This document shows, piece by piece, positions 57,183 to 64,000 of a stretch of 64,000 nucleotides of DNA. This DNA comes from Candidatus Polarisedimenticolaceae bacterium (GTDB lineage Bacteria > Acidobacteriota > Polarisedimenticolia > Polarisedimenticolales > DASRJG01). A program made the position numbers and the translations under genes. The stretch is taken from NCBI GenBank assembly GCA_036275915.1, contig DASUCV010000018.1, positions 62,001-126,000 of the forward strand, read 5' to 3'. The first letter of the stretch is position 1, and each line of letters starts with the position of its first letter. The notes beneath the pieces are model-generated. The model was not told the origin of the DNA, made no database searches, and saw nothing but the letters and a program-made list of their open reading frames with translations.

Positions 57183-59285
57183 ATGAAGCCACGTCACGCC
57201 GGACTTCCGCTCGCCATTCTCACGCTCGCCGCCACGTTCGCCGTCCTCGCGGACGAGCCCGACGTTCAGGTCGCACGGGTCAGCTATACCGGCGGCGACG
57301 TCTCCTATCAGCGCGGAGACAGCGACGGCTGGAACGCGCTCGGCGTCAACACGCCGATCGTCACCGGCGATTCCGTCTACACCGCCGACGACGGGCGCGC
57401 CGAGGTGTATCTCGGAAACGGCAACGTCCTGCGCATGGATACCGGCACGCAGGTCGATCTCGTCAGCAACACGCGCGATCTCGCGCAGCTCGGGTTGCGC
57501 AGCGGCTATCTCAGCCTGCGCGCGCGCGGGGGGTCCGAGAACGGCGGCCTCGAGATCGATACGCCGAACGGCGCGGCGACGGTGGAGGGCCCCGGGATCT
57601 ATCGCGTCGAGATGACGAAGGACACGGCGCGCTACTCCGTCGTGAAGGGACGCCTCTCGGTCGCGCTCGCCGGGCAGCAGCTCGACGTGGACGCGGGGGA
57701 GACCCTCACGATCGAGGGAAGCGACCAGCCGAAGTATTCGTTCGGTCCGATCGCCCCGCAGTCCGCGTTCGATTCGTGGGCGCACGATCGTGACAATCGC
57801 GCGGATCGGGCGGCGAGCGCCCGCTACGTCCACCGCGACGTCGTCGGCGCGGAAGATCTCGACGGCAACGGAACGTGGCGTGAATCGTCCGAGTACGGTC
57901 GGGTGTGGGTCCCGTCGGGCGTCTCCGCCGGGTGGGCGCCGTATCAAGCGGGAAGCTGGACGTGGCAGGACCCGTATGGCTGGACGTGGGTGTCGAGCGA
58001 GCCGTGGGGATGGGCGCCGTACCACTACGGCCGCTGGGTCTCGATCCAGGGCACGTGGGGCTGGGTGCCGCCGCCTCCGGCCGGCGCGCCCTGCCCGGCC
58101 GTCGTCGCCGATCTGCGCCCGGTCTACGCGCCGGCGCTCGTCGCCTTCGTCGGCGGCAGGAACTGGAGCGTCGGCGTCTCGATCGGCGGCGCCCCGTCGA
58201 TTGGCTGGGTGCCGCTCGCTCCCGCGGAGCGCTACTACTACCCGTGGCAGCCCGCGCCGCACGTGACCAACAACTACACCTACACCAACATCACGGTGAA
58301 CAACGCCGTGACGGTCGTCAATACGACGAACTTTTCGGGCGGCCCGGTCCGGCCGATCCACGTTCCTCCGGGGCAGCTCAAGCACGCGCCTCCGATGGGG
58401 TGCGTCGCGACCGAGATCGTCCCGACGCACGACAGCATCACCCCGTTCCATCAGCGCGACCCGCACTCGCGCTACGTCCCGCAGCACGACGTCGACCGGC
58501 CGCTCATCGTCCGAAACGCGCCGCCTCCCAGGCCCGTGCCGTTCCGCGAGAAGGTCGTCGAGATCCAGAAGACCGGCCGCCCGTTCGACGCGCACGACCG
58601 CGGGCAGCACAACGGCTGGAGCGACCGCGGCGACAAGAACGACCGCATGACGACGGTCTCGGCGCTCGCGCCCCAAGGCCGCCGCTCGCTGACGCCGCGG
58701 GAGGGCGCGCCCGCCAAGGCGCCCAAGGCCATCGACCGTGCGGCCGTGCCGCCGCGTCAGACGGCGGACCCTTACGCGAACGAGCACGCCAATCAGAGCG
58801 CGCACACCGCGCCGCCTTACGCGAACGAGCACGCCGCTCAGAACGCACGCACGGAGCCGACGCACGGATCGCGGGACCATCGTCCGAGCGACGCCGATCG
58901 TCCGGAGCACGCCGAGGTCTCCGCCGTACCGCCGTCGAGCGACCGCAACGGGCACGGCTCGTGGAAGGACGATCACCACACGGCGCCTCCCGCGCAAGGG
59001 AACCGCGCGCATGCGCCGGCGTCCGAGCCGGCGGTGGCGATGACGCCGGTGGGCGACTCCGAGCGCCACGGACAACCGGCGGAGTCGATGCACGACTCGC
59101 ACGCCTCGGCGTCGCAGTCGCACGCGCCGGCCCCTGAAGCGCCGCCTTCCGCGCAAGAGAATCACTCTGCGCCGCAGCACAACGGTGCGAAGCAGGAACC
59201 GCCGAAGGCGAAGGACCAGAAGGGCGCAGAGAAGGACAAGAACGGGAAGGGCAAAGAGAAAGAGAAGCACGACGGGCAGTCGTGA
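57183..59285 (+). CDS. Exported FecR-domain protein with DUF6600-type region
   Basis: 700 residues. Signal peptide 1-23. A FecR-type domain spans about 28-180: VARVSYTGGDVSYQRGD, GDSVYTADDGRAEVYLGNG, GLEIDTPNGAATVEGPG. Residues 230-300 hold repeated Trp-rich segments (GWAPYQAGSWTWQDPYGWTW, SEPWGWAPYHYGRW) typical of DUF6600. From about 440 the chain is low-complexity, rich in His, Pro, Ala, Lys and Asp, and ends KEKHDGQS. Such proteins sit at the envelope; no sigma factor or TonB receptor gene is adjacent, so signalling is not implied. GGGGAG precedes the ATG at 57183. Followed by a terminator. Confidence 0.8.
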   Translation: MKPRHAGLPLAILTLAATFAVLADEPDVQVARVSYTGGDVSYQRGDSDGWNALGVNTPIVTGDSVYTADDGRAEVYLGNGNVLRMDTGTQVDLVSNTRDLAQLGLRSGYLSLRARGGSENGGLEIDTPNGAATVEGPGIYRVEMTKDTARYSVVKGRLSVALAGQQLDVDAGETLTIEGSDQPKYSFGPIAPQSAFDSWAHDRDNRADRAASARYVHRDVVGAEDLDGNGTWRESSEYGRVWVPSGVSAGWAPYQAGSWTWQDPYGWTWVSSEPWGWAPYHYGRWVSIQGTWGWVPPPPAGAPCPAVVADLRPVYAPALVAFVGGRNWSVGVSIGGAPSIGWVPLAPAERYYYPWQPAPHVTNNYTYTNITVNNAVTVVNTTNFSGGPVRPIHVPPGQLKHAPPMGCVATEIVPTHDSITPFHQRDPHSRYVPQHDVDRPLIVRNAPPPRPVPFREKVVEIQKTGRPFDAHDRGQHNGWSDRGDKNDRMTTVSALAPQGRRSLTPREGAPAKAPKAIDRAAVPPRQTADPYANEHANQSAHTAPPYANEHAAQNARTEPTHGSRDHRPSDADRPEHAEVSAVPPSSDRNGHGSWKDDHHTAPPAQGNRAHAPASEPAVAMTPVGDSERHGQPAESMHDSHASASQSHAPAPEAPPSAQENHSAPQHNGAKQEPPKAKDQKGAEKDKNGKGKEKEKHDGQS

Positions 59286-59311
59286 GCATCAACACGAGTG
59301 ATGAGTGAGTC

Positions 59312-59340
59312 GAAGGCCCCGCAAGGGGCCTTCGTAGTTT
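59312..59340 (+). terminator. Rho-independent terminator after the FecR-domain gene
   Basis: Perfect stem GAAGGCCCC / GGGGCCTTC with loop GCAA, followed by GTAGTTTT. It begins 27 bases after the stop codon of the FecR-domain gene; the next gene is convergent. Confidence 0.8.
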
Positions 59341-59370
59341 TCACCGCAAGGCATTCGACGAGCCTCAGAT

Positions 59371-59862
59371 TCAATCACCGCGTGGATCGTCACGCGGCAC
59401 GACGGTGACCACACCCATCATCGGCGTCCCGTAGTTGCCCGTCGTCGGATCTTGGATCCCGCCCATCGGCCCGGGCGCGGTCGGTTGATGCTCGTCGTCC
59501 AGCATGGAGTGGAACCGGCAGTAGTAGTTCCACACGCCCGTTTTCGTGAACTTCAGCTTGAACGTGCCGGGGCTCCCGTTATTGTTGTCGGTCCCCGGGA
59601 CGAGCATGTCCACGTTCTTGTCGCCCGTCGTGTTGAACACGTCGTTGCTGACGACGGTGTGATCGTCGGTGTCGGCATTGATCCACTCGACGGTGTCGCC
59701 CACATGGATTGTGATCGAAAACGGCTTGAACCGGTCCTCCCCGGGTACGATGACCTGCTGGTGCGTCTTCGAGTGAGCCGCCGCGGGAAGCGCGCCCGCG
59801 ATCAGCGCTCCGAACGCAAGGAGAACCGCCATCGTCAACCGGGCAGTGTGATTCCGTGTCAT
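59371..59862 (-). CDS. Exported cupredoxin-type copper protein
   Basis: 163 residues with a signal peptide (1-29, ending AAAHS). A plastocyanin-like fold with copper ligands His68 in NADTDDHTVVSND, Cys115 and His118 in WNYYCRFHSM, and a nearby Met as the fourth. The middle is FKPFSITIHVGDTVEWIN and TFKLKFTKTG. It would carry electrons or copper in the periplasm. GGAGG lies 5 bases before the ATG. It faces the FecR gene through the terminator. No electron-transfer partner is adjacent. Confidence 0.88.
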   Translation of the reverse strand: MTRNHTARLTMAVLLAFGALIAGALPAAAHSKTHQQVIVPGEDRFKPFSITIHVGDTVEWINADTDDHTVVSNDVFNTTGDKNVDMLVPGTDNNNGSPGTFKLKFTKTGVWNYYCRFHSMLDDEHQPTAPGPMGGIQDPTTGNYGTPMMGVVTVVPRDDPRGD

Positions 59863-60072
59863 CTCAACCTCCGTGTCTGGCCGTGCATCTCAACGTTGCG
59901 GCCGGATTCAATGAGCGTACGCGCACGGCGAGAAACCGGAGTGGGTCGAGCGGAACACTTTCGGAACTCTCGAAGGGGCGTCCCCGGATGAAGGGCGGGG
60001 AGCGCGTAGCGCCTCTGCGCCGCCTCAACCAGGAGCGAGGATAATCGCCGCTCGAACTCGGAGGTCACCTGC

Positions 60073-60579
60073 ATGGAAACCAAGGCCGCAACGGACGCCA
60101 TCCGCTTCCACCGTCCGCACTTGCATCTCAGCAGCCCGTTCGGCACCGGTGGGTTCGGGCGGAGCGCCGAGGCGTTCGCCCGCTTCTTTGGCACTCCGAC
60201 GTTCCTGGTCGGGCAGACGTTGATCGTCGCGACATGGATCGCCTTGAACGTGCTGGGATACGCCCACTTCGACGCGTATCCGTTCATCCTGCTCAACCTT
60301 GCGTTCAGCCTTCAGGCGGCTTATGCCGCCCCTCTCATCCTGCTGGCGCAGACGCGTCAGGCCGACCGTGACAAGGCGCATGCCGAGGCCGATGCGGAGC
60401 ACCGTGAAGAGTTGGCCCGCGCGACCGCCGAACGGCAGGAGATCGCGGCGCGACAAGCCGACGCGCTGCGCGAGCTGCTCGAGGCGAACACGCGACTGAC
60501 CGAACAGGTGCAACAGCTGGCCGCTCGCACCGATACGCTGACACGCGAGCTCCACCAGAAGCTCGTCGGGTCGCGTTGA
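60073..60579 (+). CDS. DUF1003 membrane protein
   Basis: 168 residues. The N-terminal part has two membrane helices (FLVGQTLIVATWIALNVLG and YPFILLNLAFSLQAAYAAPL) in the order typical of DUF1003: a short soluble lead FHRPHLHL, then the two helices with FDAYPFILLNL between them, followed by a charged coiled coil (HREELARATAERQEIAARQA, LTEQVQQLAARTDTLTRELH). Function unknown in the family; some are suspected of a role in ion or lipid transport. GGAGG lies 8 bases before the ATG. It converges on the DUF4337 gene. Confidence 0.88.
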   Translation: METKAATDAIRFHRPHLHLSSPFGTGGFGRSAEAFARFFGTPTFLVGQTLIVATWIALNVLGYAHFDAYPFILLNLAFSLQAAYAAPLILLAQTRQADRDKAHAEADAEHREELARATAERQEIAARQADALRELLEANTRLTEQVQQLAARTDTLTRELHQKLVGSR

Positions 60580-60588
60580 TCACGCCTT

Positions 60589-61173
60589 TCAGTGTGCGAG
60601 CCACGTCACCGCGAGGACACCCGTTCCGATGACGCCGGCGATCAACGAGACCCACCAGACGGGCTTCTGACGGCTGAGCGCCGCGACCGCGCCGAGCGCG
60701 ATCCCGATCTGGAGGAGGACGACCGACGCGGCGAAGCGATGGTGCCGGTGAAGCAGATGCTCCGACGCCTCGATGCGCTCGTCGCGGCGGTGCTCGAGCT
60801 CCTGCGCCTCGCGCTGCAGCTCGGCTTGCTCCTCGGTATAGCGGCGTTGCTTCTCGGCGTACTCCGGGGGCGGCTCCTTGCCGATCGACAGCCACGACGT
60901 GCGGGAGGCTTCCTGCACGGCAGCCTTGATCCCCTTGGCCTGGTAGTAGGCCCACTTGTCGGAGGCCTCGGCCTGGAGGCGGCCCGCGTCGCTCCGAAGG
61001 AAGAGCGCCTCGTTGACCGACGATCCCGACTCGAGCGCGGCGACCGCCGCGACGACCGCGAGCATCGCCGTCGTGAGCGCGATCGTCTTCAGGAACCTCC
61101 CGCCCTCGTGCTCGAGCTCCTCGTGGACGGCCTCGCGGAGCTTCTCCATCTCGATCTCGGATTCTTCGGGCAT
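60589..61173 (-). CDS. DUF4337 membrane protein
   Basis: 194 residues with an N-terminal helix at about 28-46 (TIALTTAMLAVVAAVAALES), a long charged region with ASDKWAYYQAKGIKAAVQEA and a coiled coil (YTEEQAELQREAQELEHRRD), and two C-terminal membrane helices (ASVVLLQIGIALGAVAALS, VSLIAGVIGTGVLAVTWLA). This is the DUF4337 layout. Function not known. The two flanking DUF proteins face each other with nine bases between stops. GGAG precedes the ATG at 61173 (a CAGGAGAGC site). Confidence 0.85.
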   Translation of the reverse strand: MPEESEIEMEKLREAVHEELEHEGGRFLKTIALTTAMLAVVAAVAALESGSSVNEALFLRSDAGRLQAEASDKWAYYQAKGIKAAVQEASRTSWLSIGKEPPPEYAEKQRRYTEEQAELQREAQELEHRRDERIEASEHLLHRHHRFAASVVLLQIGIALGAVAALSRQKPVWWVSLIAGVIGTGVLAVTWLAH

Positions 61174-61238
61174 CGAATGCTCTCCTGGCGCGGCGGCGCC
61201 GGAGCATCATATCGGTCGTGGCGCCGGCGTCACCCTGA

Positions 61239-61532
61239 CTAGGCGACCAGCTCCGGCGGCACGCCCTCCGCTCGCATCCGGAAGAAGTCGTCGAGCTCGC
61301 GGTCGCCTTCGACCGCGACATACACGAAGCGGGCCCCGCGCTTCCGGCCGAGATGGGACTGCTCGGCGATGGCCACCAGGAGGTCGACCTGCGCCTCCTG
61401 AGCGAGCCGCGCGCGCTCTTCGGTGGAGGTGGAGTGGGGGTACGTGACGACGGCGTGGATGGCGTAGCGCGACCGGTCCAGGAATCTTCCCTCAACGCGG
61501 ACGGCGTATCCCGAGTGAAGGCAGCAGATCAT
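61239..61532 (-). CDS. Small uncharacterised protein
   Basis: 97 residues: MICCLHSGYAVRVEGRFLDR, then IHAVVTYPHSTSTEERARLA and VDLLVAIAEQSHLGRKRGAR. It looks like a compact alpha/beta protein without signal peptide. Start ATG 61532 has AGGAC and GGAGG-like bases upstream. A longer frame to 61787 is open but atypical in composition. I do not know the family. It precedes the DUF4337 gene in reverse order on the same strand, with its end 65 bases before that gene's start. Confidence 0.5.
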   Translation of the reverse strand: MICCLHSGYAVRVEGRFLDRSRYAIHAVVTYPHSTSTEERARLAQEAQVDLLVAIAEQSHLGRKRGARFVYVAVEGDRELDDFFRMRAEGVPPELVA

Positions 61533-61834
61533 CGGGAGGTCCTCCCGAACCAAATTCGTTGACGGACGCGACCGTGTCGTGACAGCCGTGAACGAAATCT
61601 GTGCCAAGGCCTCGACAACGCAGGATGGGCCGTTGGGCGAGTATCGACGACGAACCGGCGGAAGCCGGCGCGCATTTTCGCCGCGCAATTTCTTTCCTGG
61701 TGGTAACGAAGACACACTCGAATCGCGCGGCGTTCGACGCTGATGCACTTGAACGCGGCACCGAAGTCGCTGGCGGAGAAGTTGCAAATGACACGCGTCG
61801 AGGGCGCGCGACGTCTAGAGCCCCCTCGACGATT
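61533..61834. other. Intergenic region without recognisable gene
   Basis: About 300 bases between the small 97-residue gene and the end of the VWA gene. It must contain a promoter for the leftward small gene. Open frames here are short and of shadow type. No clear terminator with a T-run is visible. Confidence 0.4.
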
Positions 61835-63481
61835 TCACTGACAGCACGAGCCGGCGACGTTCGGCGTGCAATCGTCGATGACGCCGTTGCAGTCGTCGTC
61901 GACTCCGTTGCATCCGCCCGCCGCCTCGGCGGTCGGGCAGAGCGCGGGGTTCGTCGCGCACGTCGGCGCGTTGCACACCTCGCCGCGCTGGTCGGCCGCG
62001 CATGTGTAGACGCCCGACGCGAAGCAATGTGTGGCCGTCACGGCGCCGTTGCTACAGGCACGCGCGGCGTGCGCGTTGGAGCAGCCTGGTCCCGACACGG
62101 CGACGTCGGGGAAGTTCTCGTCGCATTGTCCGTTGCAGTTGTCGTCGATACCGTTGCAGAGCTCGTTGCTCGAGACCACGGAGGCTTGCACGACGTCGTT
62201 GAGCGCGGCGTCGATGTCGGCGCGGCTGTTCGCCAGGCGCGCGGTGCCGGTGCCGCCGGCCTTGGCGATGGCGTCGAGCCCGGGGACAGGCCCAGCGCCG
62301 AATCCCAGGCCGATCACGTAGACCTTGTTGGCGTGCTTGGCGCCGCTCACCGTGGCGGCGACGAAGCTGCCTGCGGCCGCGACGGGGCCGTTGACGGTGT
62401 CGGTCTCGCAGTTGTCGAGCCCGTCGACGATCTCGACGAGCACGTACGGCCGACAGAGGATCTGGGGGTCTTGATTTCCATTCTTGATGGCGTTGTACCA
62501 GGCGGTGGCGCTGCGTGCGGCGCCGGCGACCGGTCCGGCCCCGCTCGCTCGTAGCTCGGGGTTCGTTCCGGCCGACCCGCCGGGAAGGCCTTCGACCCCG
62601 TCGAGCCAGGGAAGGACTTGAGTGGTGGGGGTCGGCGACGTCGGGTCGACGAGAATCACGCCTCCCGGGTTCTGGCAGGAGGCGTTGTAGACGCATCGGT
62701 TGGCGCTGCACGCGTAACCCGCCGGGCAGTCCGAAGGTCCCGTGCACGCGCACGAGGCCGCGGGGCCGCCGGCGATGAGCGCGCACTGCCCGGAGAAACC
62801 GGCGGCGCAGTCGGCGTCGGCATAACACACCTGCGGGGTCGCGCAGGCCGTGTTCCCCGCCGCGACGGTGGTCCCGCAGTCCCCGTTGTACGTCGCGGCG
62901 GTGTCGTTGTGCACGTCACACGCGATGTCGTAGGCGGGTGCGTCATAGCAGAGGTTGTTGTCCTGCTTGCAGGAGCCGCCGATGCAGAAGCTGTAGAGAG
63001 GGCAGGTCGCATCGGACGTGCACGCCGCGCCTGCCGGTCCTGTCGTGTTGACCACGGGACAGGTCGTGCCGGAATATCGCTCGAGACCCCATTGCACGTC
63101 GCTCGCAGCGGTGAGCGAGTCGCTGAGCGCGGCCTTCATGGCGTACATCCGGCTGTTGATGCCGTCGTAGGAGGAGGGTGTCATCGACGTCGTTGGACAT
63201 GCGCCGGTGAGCTTGTATCCGGGGTAGAGGGCGAATCCGGGACCGTTCGGTGGAATTGCGGTGATCTGGCGGGTCATGATCGCGTCGGAGAAGACGGTCG
63301 ACCCGTCACCGCCGGACAGGACGCCGTCGGCCATGCGCCGGGTCATCGACCCCGACGTGTCGGCGAGGACGAGGATCCTCGGCTTGAAGCCCGTCGTGCA
63401 CTGGGCCGTCGCCGGTCGCGGTGCTGCCAGGAGCCCCAAGGCCAGAGCCGCGGCGACGCGGAGGACGTGAGCTCGTTTCAT
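61835..63481 (-). CDS. Secreted VWA-type protein with Cys-rich and MopE motifs
   Basis: 548 residues with a signal peptide (1-26, ending ATAQC). A von Willebrand factor A domain begins PRILVLADTSGSMTRRMADG with the metal site DTSGS, later YVLVEIVDGLDNCETD and VYVIGLGFG; it is interrupted by a large cysteine-rich insert (CTSDATCPLYSFCIGGSC, CYADADCAAGFSGQC, CTGPSDCPAGYACSANRC). Two MopE-type metal-binding motifs close the chain (CNGIDDNCNGQCDENFPD, CNGVDDDCNGVIDDC) and it ends NVAGSCCQ. Unlike eight other secreted proteins here it lacks the Cys-Pro module. It is 23 bases downstream of the formylglycine-type domain gene. Confidence 0.82.
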   Translation of the reverse strand: MKRAHVLRVAAALALGLLAAPRPATAQCTTGFKPRILVLADTSGSMTRRMADGVLSGGDGSTVFSDAIMTRQITAIPPNGPGFALYPGYKLTGACPTTSMTPSSYDGINSRMYAMKAALSDSLTAASDVQWGLERYSGTTCPVVNTTGPAGAACTSDATCPLYSFCIGGSCKQDNNLCYDAPAYDIACDVHNDTAATYNGDCGTTVAAGNTACATPQVCYADADCAAGFSGQCALIAGGPAASCACTGPSDCPAGYACSANRCVYNASCQNPGGVILVDPTSPTPTTQVLPWLDGVEGLPGGSAGTNPELRASGAGPVAGAARSATAWYNAIKNGNQDPQILCRPYVLVEIVDGLDNCETDTVNGPVAAAGSFVAATVSGAKHANKVYVIGLGFGAGPVPGLDAIAKAGGTGTARLANSRADIDAALNDVVQASVVSSNELCNGIDDNCNGQCDENFPDVAVSGPGCSNAHAARACSNGAVTATHCFASGVYTCAADQRGEVCNAPTCATNPALCPTAEAAGGCNGVDDDCNGVIDDCTPNVAGSCCQ

Positions 63482-63504
63482 CGTGAGGACTCCCCGCAGC
63501 TCGC

Positions 63505-64000
63505 TCATGGCGCGTTGTCCGAGCAGCAACGGAACCCGACATCGGGGCTCGAGAAAGTTGCCAGCCCCCATCGAACGTCGGTCTCGCACGTCGTGCCCGC
63601 GTTTCCCGAGCCGTACGATCCGCCGCGCAGCCGGTAATAGGTGGTGCCGTTGTAGGTGACCGTCGAGGAGGTCCACTCTCCGAGGTTGCCGCTGAGGTCG
63701 TGGAGCTTTCCGGCGGCGCCCCAGTCCGTGTAACAGAAGTTGGTGGGGGAGCTACCGTTGGATCCGGTCGGCCAGACCTGGCAGCCCGCACGGTTCCAGT
63801 CGTTGCAGACCCCGGATACATAGGTCGCCGGCGTCACGGATTCGGACCACTTGGAAGCGGCGGGACCTGTCGGACCCTCGCACGCGGACTGCCATTCGGC
63901 GGCGGTGCAAAGGCGCATGGGTTGATTGGCGCTGTCCCGGATCGCGGCGCAGGCCGCCGCTGCTTGCGTCTCGCTGACGGCGGACCAAGGCAGGACGCCG
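63505..64000 (-). CDS. Formylglycine-generating enzyme-type (SUMF1) domain protein, N-terminus outside window
   Basis: The last 165 codons of a protein entering from the right edge. The visible part is the C-terminal half of an FGE-sulfatase (SUMF1) domain: LPWSAVSETQAAAACAAIRD, RLCTAAEWQSACEGP, KLHDLSGNLGEWTSS, LRGGSYGSG and VRWGLATFSSPDVGFRCC. Cysteines are numerous. In this superfamily most bacterial members are not true formylglycine generators but bind or modify unknown partners; the two catalytic cysteines cannot be assigned without the rest. It is followed after 23 bases by the VWA gene, so the two are probably one operon with a common extracellular role. Confidence 0.85.
   Translation of the reverse strand, partial: GVLPWSAVSETQAAAACAAIRDSANQPMRLCTAAEWQSACEGPTGPAASKWSESVTPATYVSGVCNDWNRAGCQVWPTGSNGSSPTNFCYTDWGAAGKLHDLSGNLGEWTSSTVTYNGTTYYRLRGGSYGSGNAGTTCETDVRWGLATFSSPDVGFRCCSDNAP

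Noticed and set aside
57141-59270. Minus-strand open frame of about 700 codons through the FecR-domain gene
   Set aside because: Pure Arg/Val/Leu shadow; the plus strand has a signal peptide, FecR domain, ribosome site and terminator.
1-64000. tRNA, rRNA, riboswitch or CRISPR features
   Set aside because: I scanned for typical TpsiC arms, rRNA blocks and repeated spacers and saw none; a covariance-model search would be needed to exclude small RNAs.
63505-64000. Reading the formylglycine-type gene as a truncated pseudogene
   Set aside because: The frame is open to the window edge and the visible half is complete and conserved, so it is simply cut by the window.

Overview
The window is GC-rich, gene-dense bacterial chromosome with no rRNA, tRNA, CRISPR array, insertion sequence or phage genes that I could find. 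The protein mix suggests an environmental Acidobacteriota-like bacterium (Thermoanaerobaculia, Vicinamibacteria or Polarisedimenticolia type), with Myxococcota as the main alternative. It consists of large secreted multidomain proteins carrying kelch repeats, MopE-type metal-binding motifs and thrombospondin type-3 repeats, lipocalin-like periplasmic proteins, type IV pilin, and many small uncharacterised exported proteins. The placement is inferred from protein style, not from a marker gene.

Layout. 1-7.1 kb: small housekeeping and unknown genes, including a GIY-YIG protein, a cupin, a PepSY-like protein, a YVTN beta-propeller, a monothiol glutaredoxin-BolA pair (iron-sulfur/iron homeostasis), an AIM24 protein, and two gene remnants. 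7.2-11 kb: a GT4 glycosyltransferase fused to a toroid domain and translationally coupled to a GH130 phosphorylase/hydrolase. 11.4-21.2 kb: three very large secreted proteins (Exordium-like, kelch/MopE/TSP3, and a copper-radical oxidase) plus a di-haem cytochrome c peroxidase just upstream of the oxidase. 21.5-32.7 kb: NHL-type propeller, DUF2914 membrane protein, FTR1 iron permease, Deg-type protease, CPBP protease, FMN reductase, DUF421 protein, two tiny cysteine-rich secreted peptides and a long DTW-domain tRNA-modification protein. 32.7-43 kb: a divergent pair of secreted proteins (kelch and subtilisin), a pilin, an RRM RNA-binding protein, and a BNR/sortilin-like protein. 43.1-46.5 kb: a tightly overlapped sugar operon (epimerase, FAD oxidoreductase, GT4). 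46.6-57 kb: MscS channel, sedolisin, MBL hydrolase, and an M36-like metalloprotease. 57.2-64 kb: FecR-domain protein, cupredoxin, DUF1003 and DUF4337 proteins, and a secreted VWA protein next to a formylglycine-generating-enzyme-type domain protein that runs off the window.

The most striking signal is that eight unrelated secreted proteins (Exordium-like, two kelch propellers, copper-radical oxidase, subtilisin, BNR propeller, sedolisin, M36-like metalloprotease) all end in the same kind of roughly 100-residue beta-sandwich-like module, and every one terminates exactly in Cys-Pro-stop. The module is attached to different catalytic domains, always at the extreme C-terminus, with one internal cysteine conserved besides the terminal one. 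I propose that it is an undescribed C-terminal attachment, sorting or stability module of a secreted-protein system. A nearby prepilin-like protein is compatible with type II-like export but does not prove it. A second possible system is the copper-radical oxidase with a complete galactose-oxidase-type active site, paired with a di-haem peroxidase.
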